Below, in pieces: positions 27,681 through 36,647 of a stretch of 64,000 nucleotides of DNA (within the stretch, counting starts at the first letter, position 1; each line of letters starts with the position of its first letter). This DNA is from Erysipelotrichaceae bacterium (lineage in GTDB: Bacteria; Bacillota_I; Bacilli_A; ML615J-28; CAG-313): positions 62,001-126,000 of the forward strand of contig SVBG01000003.1 in assembly GCA_015059015.1 (NCBI GenBank). Reading direction: 5' to 3'. Below the pieces are notes generated by a model. It was not told where the DNA came from, ran no database searches, and worked only from the letters and a program-made list of their open reading frames with translations. Made by a program: the position numbers and the translations under genes.

Positions 27681-28262
27681 ATGGTTATTAAAAGTAGTGA
27701 ATATGTTATAAGTTGTGTAAAAAAAGAACAATATCCAAATAAAAATAATTTACCTGAATTTGTATTTTTAGGCAGAAGTAATGTTGGAAAAAGTAGTTTT
27801 ATTAATGCACTAACTAATCGTAAAAATTTAGCATATACATCTAGTAAACCTGGTAAAACATTAACACTTAATTTTTATTTAATTAATAAAGAATTTTATT
27901 TTGTAGATGTTCCTGGGTATGGTTATGCACAAAGAGAAATGAAACAGCGTATGGATTTTGGAAAAATGATTGAAGAATATTTAGAAAAGTCAGAAAACTT
28001 AAAAAAATGTTTTTTAATTGTAGATTCAAGACATAATCCTACAGAAGATGATATTTTAATGTTTAATTATTTAAAACATTTTAATATAGATGTTGTTGTC
28101 ATCGCAACAAAATGTGATAAAATTCCAAAGACGCATATGCAAAAGCATTTTAAGGCAGTATGCGATGCTTTAGGAATAACTAAAGATGAAGCAATCTTAG
28201 TTTCTTCTGAAACAAAATTTGGAATTGATAAAGTTCATTTTATAATTGAAGAATATTTATGA
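27681..28262 (+). CDS. engB: Ribosome biogenesis GTPase EngB/YsxC
   Basis: 193 residues, usual size; an essential GTPase acting late in 50S assembly. G1 GRSNVGKSS at 31-39, G2 threonine in the SSKPGKTLT switch, G3 DVPGYGYA near 76, G4 TKCDK near 146, and a G5-like SSETKFG near 176. GAGG precedes the ATG, with a TATAAT (27655-27660) and a weak -35 just upstream. Its place before spoVID-ysxE recalls Bacillus, although hemA to hemL, which lie between them there, are absent here. Confidence 0.96.
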   Translation: MVIKSSEYVISCVKKEQYPNKNNLPEFVFLGRSNVGKSSFINALTNRKNLAYTSSKPGKTLTLNFYLINKEFYFVDVPGYGYAQREMKQRMDFGKMIEEYLEKSENLKKCFLIVDSRHNPTEDDILMFNYLKHFNIDVVVIATKCDKIPKTHMQKHFKAVCDALGITKDEAILVSSETKFGIDKVHFIIEEYL

Positions 28263-28303
28263 AAGTTGATAATGAAGTTAGATGACTTCGTATCAACTTT
28301 TTT
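28262..28303 (+). terminator. engB terminator
   Basis: AAAGTTGATA (28262-28271) / TATCAACTTT (28291-28300) with an internal GAAGT/ACTTC hairpin and T-run, starting at the engB stop codon. Confidence 0.85.
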
Positions 28304-28355
28304 ATTAATTTTTTAAATTTTTCCTCATATAATTTTTATGATGGAGGAATATAAA

Positions 28356-29114
28356 ATGATAATTAATAAAACGTTTAAAAACATTATAAAAATTAAAGAT
28401 TTAGCCTATATTAATGATTTAGGTTGTGAAATAATTGAGTATTATCCTAATAATAATACTTTAAATGGAAGAGTATATGTTACTGGTGCGTATCATTCTT
28501 CAAAAACTGATGAAGTAAAATTGATATCTGAGGACTTAGAATTTTTATTTGAATTAGATAGCAACGATTTTTATGTCGAAGACATTGAATGTATTAATTT
28601 TGAATATTCTATCTTAGAAGGTGTAGGTATTAATGTATTATATGAAATTAAGTTAAATTCAGATATACAGCATGATCTTGATATAGAAAATGAAGTTGGT
28701 ATACAAGATGAAGTTGATGAACAATTAAAAGAATATGATGAAAAATTTGAAAACTTAGATGAGTTAGAATCTTTTGACGAAGTAGATAATACGGATATCA
28801 TTGAGACAAGAGAATGTATTAATGAATCATATGAAGATAGTTTAGAAAAAGTTAAAGAAGTAATTAATAAGGATGTAGATCAAAAATTAAGTAATAAATT
28901 AGAAATTGTCAATGATAATATACCCCAGAACGAGGTAGTGTTTAGATCAATTAAAGATGAAAATAGTGTTATTAAAGTAGTTTATTTTAGTGATGAAAAA
29001 CAGTTGAATGAAATTGCTGAAAGTAACAATATATCAATTGATTCTTTATTTAAGAGTAATAAAAAAACTGATTTTAATAATAAAAAGCGTGTAATAATTA
29101 AATATGGAAAATAA
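28356..29114 (+). CDS. SpoVID-like spore coat assembly protein with C-terminal LysM
   Basis: 252 residues from the ATG at 28356, directly after GGAGGAA; an ATG pair at 28338-28341 precedes that Shine-Dalgarno. An N-terminal beta-rich domain (about 1-110) is followed by a very acidic linker (about 115-195). The C-terminus is LysM-like: VVYFSDEKQLNEIAESNNIS...RVIIKY at about 207-250. SpoVID encases the forespore outer membrane in coat proteins through such a layout. B. subtilis SpoVID is about twice as long, mostly through its linker. The next gene being ysxE-like, as in Bacillus, supports the call. A CATATAAT box at 28326-28333 could be a sigma-E -10. Confidence 0.72.
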   Translation: MIINKTFKNIIKIKDLAYINDLGCEIIEYYPNNNTLNGRVYVTGAYHSSKTDEVKLISEDLEFLFELDSNDFYVEDIECINFEYSILEGVGINVLYEIKLNSDIQHDLDIENEVGIQDEVDEQLKEYDEKFENLDELESFDEVDNTDIIETRECINESYEDSLEKVKEVINKDVDQKLSNKLEIVNDNIPQNEVVFRSIKDENSVIKVVYFSDEKQLNEIAESNNISIDSLFKSNKKTDFNNKKRVIIKYGK

Positions 29115-30063
29115 TATTCGAAAATTAACAAGTTCATTAGTAGAATATTATGAGATACCTTTAGAATATATAATGAAACTAGGTTCTAAAAGTTTTAAAT
29201 ATAAAGATGAAACTAGTAAGGAGTATTTTCTAAAGGTTTCTCCTTTTAATACTTCTGAAAAATATAAATTTTTAGAAAGTTTAGGGGTTGATAATATTAT
29301 TTATCCACACTTAAATAAAGAAAATGAATATTTAACTAAACAAAAAGGTAACTCATATTATTTGATGGATTTTTATAAACAAAATAATATTATTTCTGAA
29401 GTTAAAGCGCAAAATATGTTAAATGAACTTAATAGGCTTCATAACACTACAGTTATAAAAAGACAATTATCATCAAGGCTTGCAAGACCTAAATTTGAAG
29501 AAATTACAAAAGAGCTTGATTATAAATTTAAGATTATTGAAAATTATGTTAGAAGTATTGAGTATGAAGATTTAAATGTTTTTTCAATGCCTATTCTTGG
29601 TAATTATCAATATATTTTAGATGCTAAAAAAGAACTTGTTATGTTACAAAAGAGAATTATTAATTTTGTTAAAGCAAAAGAAAAAGTCGAATATGTTTAT
29701 GTACATAATCGACCAAGTCTTGATCACTTATTAAATATTAAAGGTATTAATTATTTAGTAAGTGCTGAAAATGGTAAAATCGGAATTAGTAGTTTAGATC
29801 TTGCAAAATTTTATTTAGAAAATGAAGATTTAGATATTGATTTTGAAGAATTAATTGTTAATAATATTTTAAAAAATCAAAGTCCTTTTTATTATGATTA
29901 TTTTAGATTTTTAGTTTTATATATTTTAATCAAAAAGATTGTTATATCTAGTGAGAAGTATCTAACTGCTCAAAGTTTTATAAATGTATCTGATTCTATT
30001 AAAAAATATTTTAGCACTTTCTTAGATCATAATAAAAATGTTAGTAATCAAGATGAATCCTAA
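29104..30063 (+). CDS. YsxE/CotS-family spore coat kinase-like protein (active site lost)
   Basis: 319 residues, overlapping the spoVID-like gene by 11 bases with no clear Shine-Dalgarno, so probably translationally coupled. The fold is that of aminoglycoside-phosphotransferase/CotS kinases: a beta-3-like lysine in YFLKVSP (Lys44), helix LNELNRLHN (about 107-114), and a catalytic-loop position YVHNRPSLDHLL (199-210). There the family's HGDxxxxN has become HNRPSLDH, and the metal-binding IDFE position is VSAE (219-222). It is therefore likely a pseudokinase with a structural role in the spore coat. Adjacency to spoVID is as in Bacillus. Confidence 0.75.
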   Translation: MENNIRKLTSSLVEYYEIPLEYIMKLGSKSFKYKDETSKEYFLKVSPFNTSEKYKFLESLGVDNIIYPHLNKENEYLTKQKGNSYYLMDFYKQNNIISEVKAQNMLNELNRLHNTTVIKRQLSSRLARPKFEEITKELDYKFKIIENYVRSIEYEDLNVFSMPILGNYQYILDAKKELVMLQKRIINFVKAKEKVEYVYVHNRPSLDHLLNIKGINYLVSAENGKIGISSLDLAKFYLENEDLDIDFEELIVNNILKNQSPFYYDYFRFLVLYILIKKIVISSEKYLTAQSFINVSDSIKKYFSTFLDHNKNVSNQDES

Positions 30064-30207
30064 GATTAATAAAATAATTAAGTTTGTTGAACTAAACCAA
30101 AAAATTGTTAAAAATAATTGATAACAAAATAGCCAAATAATAAAAGTTCTTATTTTAGCAAAAGAAACTTTTAGATTTCTAATTAAATTTATAAGTTTTG
30201 TTTTCAT
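30022..30207 (-). CDS. Small two-TM membrane protein (tentative)
   Basis: 61 residues from the ATG at 30207, with GGTGAT upstream and a TATAAT-like -10 on the minus strand (plus 30223-30228). Hydrophobic segments at about 20-35 and 42-60. It overlaps the 3' end of the convergent ysxE-like gene by 42 bases. No family recognised. It could be a chance frame; the ribosome binding site and start arrangement favour a real small gene. Confidence 0.4.
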   Translation of the reverse strand: MKTKLINLIRNLKVSFAKIRTFIIWLFCYQLFLTIFWFSSTNLIILLILGFILITNIFIMI

Positions 30208-30309
30208 AATATCACCATTACAATTATATGTAAGAATTAAGTTTATAAGCACTTTTTAAGTAAAAAAATAGATAGTTTAGTAAAATATATTCAAATGGAG
30301 GAAAATTAC

Positions 30310-31719
30310 ATGAAAGAATTTGATTTTATAACTAAAAATAATGCTAAAGAAATTCTTGATATTGCACTTTCTACTGGTGGTGATTTTGCAGAAGTATTCA
30401 TGGAAAATGGTACTAGTGAAGTATTTGAAATGACATTAGGTAAAGTCTCACAAGTAACTTACCGCAATGTAAGTGGTGCAGCAATTAGAATTATTAAAGA
30501 TGGTACTGAGGTTAATACTTCAATTACTGATTATTCACTTGAAAATTTAAAAAAGGCAGCTAAAGTCCTTGCTACAAGTTTTGTTGGTGAAAAGCAAGTT
30601 GAAGTATGTGATTTTAAAGAAAAAGAAGTTGAATTAATTTGTAATCCAACTCGTGTTTCGAGTGTTGATGCAAGTGAAGAGATTGCTCTTTTAACTAAAG
30701 CATCTAATGCTGCACTTAATGCACACGCGGAAATTAAACAAGTAATTTGTGGATTAACAAGAAAATTACAAAATATTTTTGTTTTTGCAAGTGATGGAAC
30801 ATATCAAAAAGATGCTCGTTGTAATATGAGATTATCAGTTAACTGTATCGCAAGTGATGGTGTTAACATGCATTCAATAGGTAAAACAAGTGGTAAGGCA
30901 GTTGGCTTAGAACAATATGATACAGTTGATGTTGAAGAATTTGCAAAAGGTGTTGCACTAGATGCAGTTGAAATGTTACATGCAGATCCAATGGTTGGTG
31001 GAGAAATGCCTGTTGTTATTCATAATGGATTTGGTGGAGTAATTTTACATGAAGCCTGTGTTCACGGATTAGAGGCTACTAGTGTTGCAAAAGGTATGAG
31101 TGTTTTCTGTGGTAAGATTGGTGAAAAGATTGCAAGTGATATTGTAAATGCTGTTGATGATGGAACTAATCTTAATGCGTGGGGGTCTATTAATGTTGAT
31201 GATGAAGGAACTCCATCAAACTGTAATGTCCTAATTGAAAATGGTATTTTAAAATCATATCTTGTTGATAAACGTAATGCAAAAATTATGAATCATAAGA
31301 TTACTGGTAATAGTAGAAGAGAATCTTATAAATATCAAACTACTTCTAGAATGACTAATACTTATTTCTTAAATGGTAAATCTACATTTGATGAAATTAT
31401 CGCAAATACAAAATATGGTTTATTTGCTAAGGAAATGGGTGGCGGTAGTGTAAATCCTGCTACTGGTGAATTTAACTTTGCCGTTAATGTTGGTTATTTA
31501 ATTGAAGATGGTAAAATTACTAAACCTGTTAAAGGTGCAACACTAGTTGGATCAGGTCGTGATGTATTACTTCGTATTGATATGATCGGTGATAATTTAT
31601 CATGTGGTCATGGTATGTGTGGATCAATGAGCGGAAGTGTTCCTACTAACGTTGGTCAACCCACAATCAGAGTATCATCTATGACAGTTGGTGGTAGTGG
31701 TAAAGGAGGTAACAAATAA
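30310..31719 (+). CDS. tldD: TldD metalloprotease subunit
   Basis: 469 residues from the ATG at 30310, six bases after GGAGGAAA; the ATG at 30295 contains that Shine-Dalgarno. The zinc motif LHEACVHGLE (HExxxH, His247) is intact. TldD and TldE form a heterodimeric protease that removes leader peptides, for example from microcins, and degrades unfolded peptides. The C-terminus keeps the Gly-rich family end CGHGMCGSMSGSVP. It overlaps tldE by one base (TAATG). No modified-peptide precursor is seen next to it. Confidence 0.95.
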   Translation: MKEFDFITKNNAKEILDIALSTGGDFAEVFMENGTSEVFEMTLGKVSQVTYRNVSGAAIRIIKDGTEVNTSITDYSLENLKKAAKVLATSFVGEKQVEVCDFKEKEVELICNPTRVSSVDASEEIALLTKASNAALNAHAEIKQVICGLTRKLQNIFVFASDGTYQKDARCNMRLSVNCIASDGVNMHSIGKTSGKAVGLEQYDTVDVEEFAKGVALDAVEMLHADPMVGGEMPVVIHNGFGGVILHEACVHGLEATSVAKGMSVFCGKIGEKIASDIVNAVDDGTNLNAWGSINVDDEGTPSNCNVLIENGILKSYLVDKRNAKIMNHKITGNSRRESYKYQTTSRMTNTYFLNGKSTFDEIIANTKYGLFAKEMGGGSVNPATGEFNFAVNVGYLIEDGKITKPVKGATLVGSGRDVLLRIDMIGDNLSCGHGMCGSMSGSVPTNVGQPTIRVSSMTVGGSGKGGNK

Positions 31720-33044
31720 TGACTTATCAAGATATTATTAATTTAGGACTTAAAAAAGGTATCTCTGAAATTGAACTTTATGCAAAAACATCTACGGATA
31801 AAACATTAAAAGTATTTAATGGTAGCTTAGAATCTTATAACGCTAAAGAACTTTATTCACTTAGTATTAGAGGCTTATATAATGGTAAGATGGGTTATGC
31901 ATCTTGTGAATCTTTAAATGAAAATGTTATTAATGAAGCATTAGATAAATTAATTACTTCATGTGGACTTCTTACTAGTACTGAAGTAGAAGAAATTTTT
32001 GGTGAAAAAGTTGAATATGAAAAACTAGAAGAGGTTTTTAGTGATGCAACTCTTTATCCACTTTCTGAAAAAATTGAATTATTAAAATCTTTAGAACAAG
32101 AAACTTTAGCATCTGATGAAAGAATTAAGAAAATTGGTTATTGTCAATATGTAGAAACAGAAGGAAAAGTTGAAATTATTAATTCAAAAGGTATTAACTT
32201 ACATCGTAACTTCTCTTATATCGTTGTTGTACTTGGTGCTCTTGGAATGGAAAATGGACAAACTAATGTAGGGTACGTTCATCAAATTGAAACAAGTTTT
32301 AAAAATATAAATAAAGAAAAATTAATTAAAGATGTAGTTGAAAAAACTGTTTCAGGTTTATGTGCTGGAAGTGTTAAAACTGGTGAATATCCTGTAGTTT
32401 TAGAACAAGAAGTTGCTACTGATTTAATTCAAGCATTTTCATCGCTTTTCTCTGGTTATGCTGCAATGAAAAACATGACAATGTTAAATGGCAAAAAGGG
32501 AGAAAAAGTATTTGGTGATAATATTACACTTATAGATGATCCATTCTGTGAAACATCGCTAATTAAAGTTGCATTTGATGATGAAGCATATCCATGTAAA
32601 AAACGTAATGTAGTAGAAAATGGTGTATTTACAGGATTCTATCACTCTTTAAAAACAGCTAAATTCTTTAATGAAGCACCTACTGGTAATGGTTTTAGAA
32701 GTGGTAATCAAATTATTCCAAGTCCAACTAATCTTTATATGTTACCAGGAGAATATTCTAAAGAACAGTTATTTGAAGGAATTAGTGAAGGTGTTTTAAT
32801 TACTGAAGTTGGTGGACTTCATGCAGGACTAAATGTTGTTGCGGGGACATTTAATATTCAATCTAGTGGATATATGATTAGAGATGGTAAAAAAGCAGAA
32901 CCTGTTACTTTATTTGTAGTATCTGGTAATTTCTTTGATATGTTAAATAATGTAGAAAAGATTGGTAATGATTTACCAGAAAAGATTAATGATGTTGCAA
33001 TACCATCACTTCTTGTAAAAGGTTTAATGATTTCAGGGAAATAA
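31719..33044 (+). CDS. tldE: TldE/PmbA metalloprotease partner subunit
   Basis: 441 residues, the non-catalytic partner of TldD. No HExxxH is present, as normal for TldE/PmbA. Family signatures: FNGSLESYNAKELYSLSIRG near residues 33-52 and the C-terminal VGGLHAGLNVVAGTFNIQSSG (about 365-385). Starts in a TAATG overlap with tldD, so the two subunits should be made in step. Confidence 0.94.
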   Translation: MTYQDIINLGLKKGISEIELYAKTSTDKTLKVFNGSLESYNAKELYSLSIRGLYNGKMGYASCESLNENVINEALDKLITSCGLLTSTEVEEIFGEKVEYEKLEEVFSDATLYPLSEKIELLKSLEQETLASDERIKKIGYCQYVETEGKVEIINSKGINLHRNFSYIVVVLGALGMENGQTNVGYVHQIETSFKNINKEKLIKDVVEKTVSGLCAGSVKTGEYPVVLEQEVATDLIQAFSSLFSGYAAMKNMTMLNGKKGEKVFGDNITLIDDPFCETSLIKVAFDDEAYPCKKRNVVENGVFTGFYHSLKTAKFFNEAPTGNGFRSGNQIIPSPTNLYMLPGEYSKEQLFEGISEGVLITEVGGLHAGLNVVAGTFNIQSSGYMIRDGKKAEPVTLFVVSGNFFDMLNNVEKIGNDLPEKINDVAIPSLLVKGLMISGK

Positions 33045-33071
33045 TAGAGTTATATAAATAGGGGGATTTTT

Positions 33072-34544
33072 ATGCTATTAATTGAAGAAATTTTTAAAGA
33101 TGAAAATAAGAATATTGAATTTAAAGAATCACTACCAAATGATAATAAAAAGTATTTAAAAACAATTTGCAGTTATGCAAATTCTTATGGTGGTAAACTA
33201 ATAATTGGTGTAGAAGATAATACTAAAAAAATTATTGGGGTTGAAAAAGAATTAATTCACTTTCTAATAGATAAACTTACAAATGTTATTTCTGATTCAA
33301 TAACTCCTCAAATTATACCTAATATTTATTATGAAGAACTAATTGATAATGGGTGTAGTAAATATTTAATAATTTGTGAAATATATTGTGGTTCTAGTAC
33401 ACCTTATTTTATTAAATCTTTAGGGAAAGAAAAAGGGACTTTTGTTAGAACAGCTGGTTCTACAAGACCAGTAGATGAATCATTATTAAAAGAATTGGAA
33501 TTAAGGGGAAGATTAAAGTCATTTGATGAACAAATTTATCATATGATTCCTTTAACAGAAAAAGAAATTAATAAATTTTGTTATGATTTAACTGAGTTTG
33601 CTAAAAATAATGCAAAAAATGAAAATGAAAAAAATGCGACAAAAGTTTTGACAATTAATCAACTATTATCTTGGGGAGCTATTAAGGAAATTGATGGAAA
33701 ATATTATCCAACTAATGCTTATATGTTGTTATCAGATAATAATCCTTTTGAATTTAATATGATTCAGTGTGGTTTATTTAAAGGTAATACTAGAAAAATA
33801 TTTATTGATAAAAAAGATTATAGTGGTGCCATTTACAAACAAATTGATGAAGCATATCAATTTGTGTTAAAACATATAAATTTTGGTTTTGATTTTAAAG
33901 GTCTTTATCGAGTAGAAAGTTATGAATTACCAGAAAGAATGGTTCGAGAAATAATTTGTAATGCTGTATGTCATAGACAAATAATGTCCAATTCAGCAAT
34001 TCAAGTTGCGGTATATGATAATAGAGTAGAAATTACTTCACCTGGCACTTTATATGGTGGTCTTACTATATCAATGATAAAAAGTGGTAGAACGGCAATT
34101 AGAAATAAAGTTATTGCAAATGCTTTAAAGTATTTACATTTCATAGAACAATGGGGACTTGGAATAATTTCATCTATTGAAGAGTGCATAGAAAGAAATA
34201 TTCGTATTCCTGAGTTTATTGAAATGTCTGAAGCTTTTAGAGTAAATCTTTATAGACCTAGTTACACCCAACAAGATACCCAACAAGATACCCAACAAGA
34301 TGTCCTACAAGATAGTTATCTTATCATGTATAACTTAACCAGTGATATGAAGAAAATTTTAACTTTTTGTATTATTCCTAGAACTTTAAATGAAATAATG
34401 ATTCATATTGATAAGTCTGATAGAGTTAATGTTAAATATAATATGATTGATAAACTAATTGAAATGAAATTATTAAGTATGACCATTCCTGATAAACCTA
34501 CTAGTAAGAATCAAAGATATATTACAATAAATAAAAATGTATAA
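33072..34544 (+). CDS. AlbA_2 (Schlafen-type) domain ATP-binding/transcriptional regulator-like protein
   Basis: 490 residues. The N-terminal AlbA_2 domain (NIEFKESLPNDNKKYLKTICSYANSYGG split around residues 14-40; LIIGVEDN) is followed by a GHKL-like C-terminal ATPase region (REIICNAVCHRQI near 296, NRVEITSPG near 318, GLGII near 363). Then come a tandem TQQD repeat (residues 399-414) and a winged-helix end (about 420-490). This architecture is common in gut Bacillota and annotated as ATP-binding or RNA-binding; physiological substrates are unknown. The start follows AGGGGG. The 12-bp DNA repeat under TQQD may vary in copy number. Terminator downstream. Confidence 0.82.
   Translation: MLLIEEIFKDENKNIEFKESLPNDNKKYLKTICSYANSYGGKLIIGVEDNTKKIIGVEKELIHFLIDKLTNVISDSITPQIIPNIYYEELIDNGCSKYLIICEIYCGSSTPYFIKSLGKEKGTFVRTAGSTRPVDESLLKELELRGRLKSFDEQIYHMIPLTEKEINKFCYDLTEFAKNNAKNENEKNATKVLTINQLLSWGAIKEIDGKYYPTNAYMLLSDNNPFEFNMIQCGLFKGNTRKIFIDKKDYSGAIYKQIDEAYQFVLKHINFGFDFKGLYRVESYELPERMVREIICNAVCHRQIMSNSAIQVAVYDNRVEITSPGTLYGGLTISMIKSGRTAIRNKVIANALKYLHFIEQWGLGIISSIEECIERNIRIPEFIEMSEAFRVNLYRPSYTQQDTQQDTQQDVLQDSYLIMYNLTSDMKKILTFCIIPRTLNEIMIHIDKSDRVNVKYNMIDKLIEMKLLSMTIPDKPTSKNQRYITINKNV
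34266..34313 (+). repeat. 12-bp tandem repeat, 3 perfect plus 1 degenerate unit
   Basis: ACCCAACAAGAT at 34266-34277, 34278-34289 and 34290-34301, then a degenerate GTCCTACAAGAT (34302-34313). In frame, each unit encodes TQQD or a variant, so copy changes keep the frame and alter the linker length. Confidence 0.95.
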
Positions 34545-34547
34545 TTA

Positions 34548-34589
34548 AATAAGCTATTTCTATATTTTAGAAATAGCTTATTATTTTTT
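34548..34589 (+). terminator. Terminator after the AlbA_2 gene
   Basis: AATAAGCTATTTCTA (34548-34562) / TAGAAATAGCTTATT (34568-34582), followed by ATTTTTT. Confidence 0.9.
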
Positions 34590-34620
34590 ATGTAATTTTT
34601 AACTATTTTAATGCAAAATA

Positions 34621-34629
34621 TGGTATACT
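34621..34629 (+). promoter_or_regulatory. Extended -10 promoter for proS
   Basis: TG-G-TATACT (34621-34629), 32 bp before the proS ATG, without a good -35. No T-box is seen in the short leader, in contrast to alaS. Confidence 0.5.
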
Positions 34630-34661
34630 ATATCTGAATTTATACGAGGAGATGTATTAAT

Positions 34662-36371
34662 ATGAAAGCAAGTAGAATGTTAATAGCAACATTAAAAGAA
34701 GCTCCACAAGAAGCAATTATTTCAAGTCATATCTTACTTATTCGTGCAGGTATGATTAGAAAACTAGTTTCTGGTGTTTATAATTATTTACCACTAGGAC
34801 TAAAAACTTTACAAAAAATTGAAAATATTATTCGTGAAGAAATGGATAATGCAGGTTCTTTAGAAATTTTATCATCTGCTATTCAACCTAAAGAATTATG
34901 GGAAGAGTCAGGTCGTTGGCAAAAGTATGGTCCTGAACTTATGCGTTTTAAAGATCGTCATGAAAGAGAATTTTGTTTAGGCCCAACACATGAAGAAATC
35001 TTTACAGATTTAGTTCGTACAGAAATTAAATCAAGAAAGAACCTTCCAATGTCTTTATATCAAATTCAAACTAAGTATCGTGATGAATTACGTCCTCGTT
35101 TTGGTTTAATGAGAGGAAGAGAATTTATTATGAAAGATGCCTATTCATTTGATTTAGATGCTCAAGGCCTTGATGAATCATATAAAATTATGTATGATGC
35201 ATATTGTAAAATTTTTGATAGACTTGGAATTGATTATAAAATAGTTCTTGCAGATACTGGTGCAATTGGTGGAACTGGATCTCATCAATTTATGGCAATT
35301 AGTGATGTAGGTGAAAGTAATATTGTTTATTGTAATTGTGGCTATGCTGCTGATGAAGAAAAGGCTGAGAGTATGCCTGAAGCATATAACAATGACGAAA
35401 ACTTTAAAGAAGTTGAAAAAGTTCATACTCCAAAACAAAAAACTATTGAAGAAATTTCTAACTTCTTAAATGTATCACCTAAGAAGATAGTTAAATCTTT
35501 AGTATATCGTGACTATGCAAATGATAAGTTTGTTGTTGTTCTAGTTAGAGGTGACAGAGAAGTCAATGAGATAAAAGTAATCAACCATTTAGGTATTGCA
35601 GAACATGAAATTGCTCTTGCAAGCTATGATGATATTAAATCAATAGGTTCTGTTGAAGGATTTGTTGGACCTGTTAATCTTTCTAATATTGAAATCTTAG
35701 TTGATGAAGAAGTAACAATGATAAAAAACTTTGTAGTTGGCGCAAACGAACATGATTATCATTTAATAAATGTAAACTATGGTCGTGACTTTACAGGTAC
35801 AGTTAAAATGTTTAGATGTGCTTCAACTGGTGATAAATGTCCAATATGCGGTCTTCCTTTAGAAATGGAACGTGGTATAGAAGTTGGTCAAATCTTTAAA
35901 CTAGGTACAAAATATTCTGCAAGCATGAACTGTACTTATACAGATGAAGCAGGTAAAAATGTTCCAATGGTTATGGGATGTTATGGTATTGGTGTAACTC
36001 GTACATTATCTAGTATCATCGAACAACATCATGATGAATTTGGTATTAAATGGCCATTAAACGTTGCACCGTATCATGCAGTAGTAGTTCCAATTAACTA
36101 TAAAGATGAAACTATGAAAACTGGTGCCGAAAAGATTTATCAAGAATTAAAATCTCATGGTGTTGAAGTAATCCTTGATGATCGTGATGCAAAACCAGGG
36201 TTTAAATTTAAAGACTGGGAATTAATTGGTATTCCATATATTATTACTGTAGGACGCCTTGCAGGTGATGAAATTTGCGAATTTAAGACAAGAAGTACAA
36301 TGGAAAAAGTTGAACTTCCTTTTGCTGATGCTATTACAACTGTCATTGATGCTGTTAAAAATATAAAATAG
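34662..36371 (+). CDS. proS: Proline--tRNA ligase (bacterial type with editing domain)
   Basis: 569 residues, the full bacterial length. Class II core motifs at the N-terminus (GVYNYLPLGLKTLQKIENIIREEM split around 39-60; the GPTHEEIFTDL stretch near 107; RFGLMRGREFIMKDAYSFD near 146). The YbaK-like INS editing insertion, which removes Ala-tRNA-Pro, spans about 225-385 (KSLVYRD, VLVRGDREVNEIK). Motif 3 is GCYGIGVTRTL near 440, followed by the anticodon-binding domain to the end (VILDDRDAKPGFKFKDWELIG in two parts near 505). GAGGAG precedes the ATG; a terminator follows. Confidence 0.97.
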   Translation: MKASRMLIATLKEAPQEAIISSHILLIRAGMIRKLVSGVYNYLPLGLKTLQKIENIIREEMDNAGSLEILSSAIQPKELWEESGRWQKYGPELMRFKDRHEREFCLGPTHEEIFTDLVRTEIKSRKNLPMSLYQIQTKYRDELRPRFGLMRGREFIMKDAYSFDLDAQGLDESYKIMYDAYCKIFDRLGIDYKIVLADTGAIGGTGSHQFMAISDVGESNIVYCNCGYAADEEKAESMPEAYNNDENFKEVEKVHTPKQKTIEEISNFLNVSPKKIVKSLVYRDYANDKFVVVLVRGDREVNEIKVINHLGIAEHEIALASYDDIKSIGSVEGFVGPVNLSNIEILVDEEVTMIKNFVVGANEHDYHLINVNYGRDFTGTVKMFRCASTGDKCPICGLPLEMERGIEVGQIFKLGTKYSASMNCTYTDEAGKNVPMVMGCYGIGVTRTLSSIIEQHHDEFGIKWPLNVAPYHAVVVPINYKDETMKTGAEKIYQELKSHGVEVILDDRDAKPGFKFKDWELIGIPYIITVGRLAGDEICEFKTRSTMEKVELPFADAITTVIDAVKNIK

Positions 36372-36378
36372 AAATAAA

Positions 36379-36420
36379 AAAAGTTAATATGGATCATTTA
36401 AAGCCATATTAACTTTTAAT
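36379..36420 (+). terminator. proS terminator
   Basis: AAAAGTTAATATGG (36379-36392) / CCATATTAACTTTT (36404-36417). Confidence 0.88.
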
Positions 36421-36606
36421 TTTATTTAATATTTGTAATATAAGTTCTCAAATCTATACCTTTATGCGTTACTTAATTATATCAAAATAATCTAACATGT
36501 TTGGATATTATAATATTTCATTAAATGACGGTGTTATTGTATATTATGATTTGGATTTAACAAAATATTATTCATTAGATTTTAAACCATTATTTTAAAA
36601 AAGAGT

Positions 36607-36647
36607 AAAAAAAGAAGTATAGAACTTTTAGGTTTTATACTTCTTTT
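36607..36647 (-). terminator. Terminator for the minus-strand pair ending at 36646
   Basis: On the minus strand AAAAGAAGTATA / TATACTTCTTTT is followed by a T-run (plus-strand A-run 36607-36613); the stem begins at the stop codon of the gene at 36646-37002. Confidence 0.82.

Noticed and set aside
30310-33044. A ribosomally made peptide (microcin-like) cluster around tldD/tldE
   Set aside because: No short precursor gene or modifying enzyme is next to the pair; tldDE alone is common.
36497-36598. A 33-codon open frame starting ATGTTTGGATATTAT
   Set aside because: No ribosome binding site, too short to judge, and set between two terminators. It may be a gene remnant.
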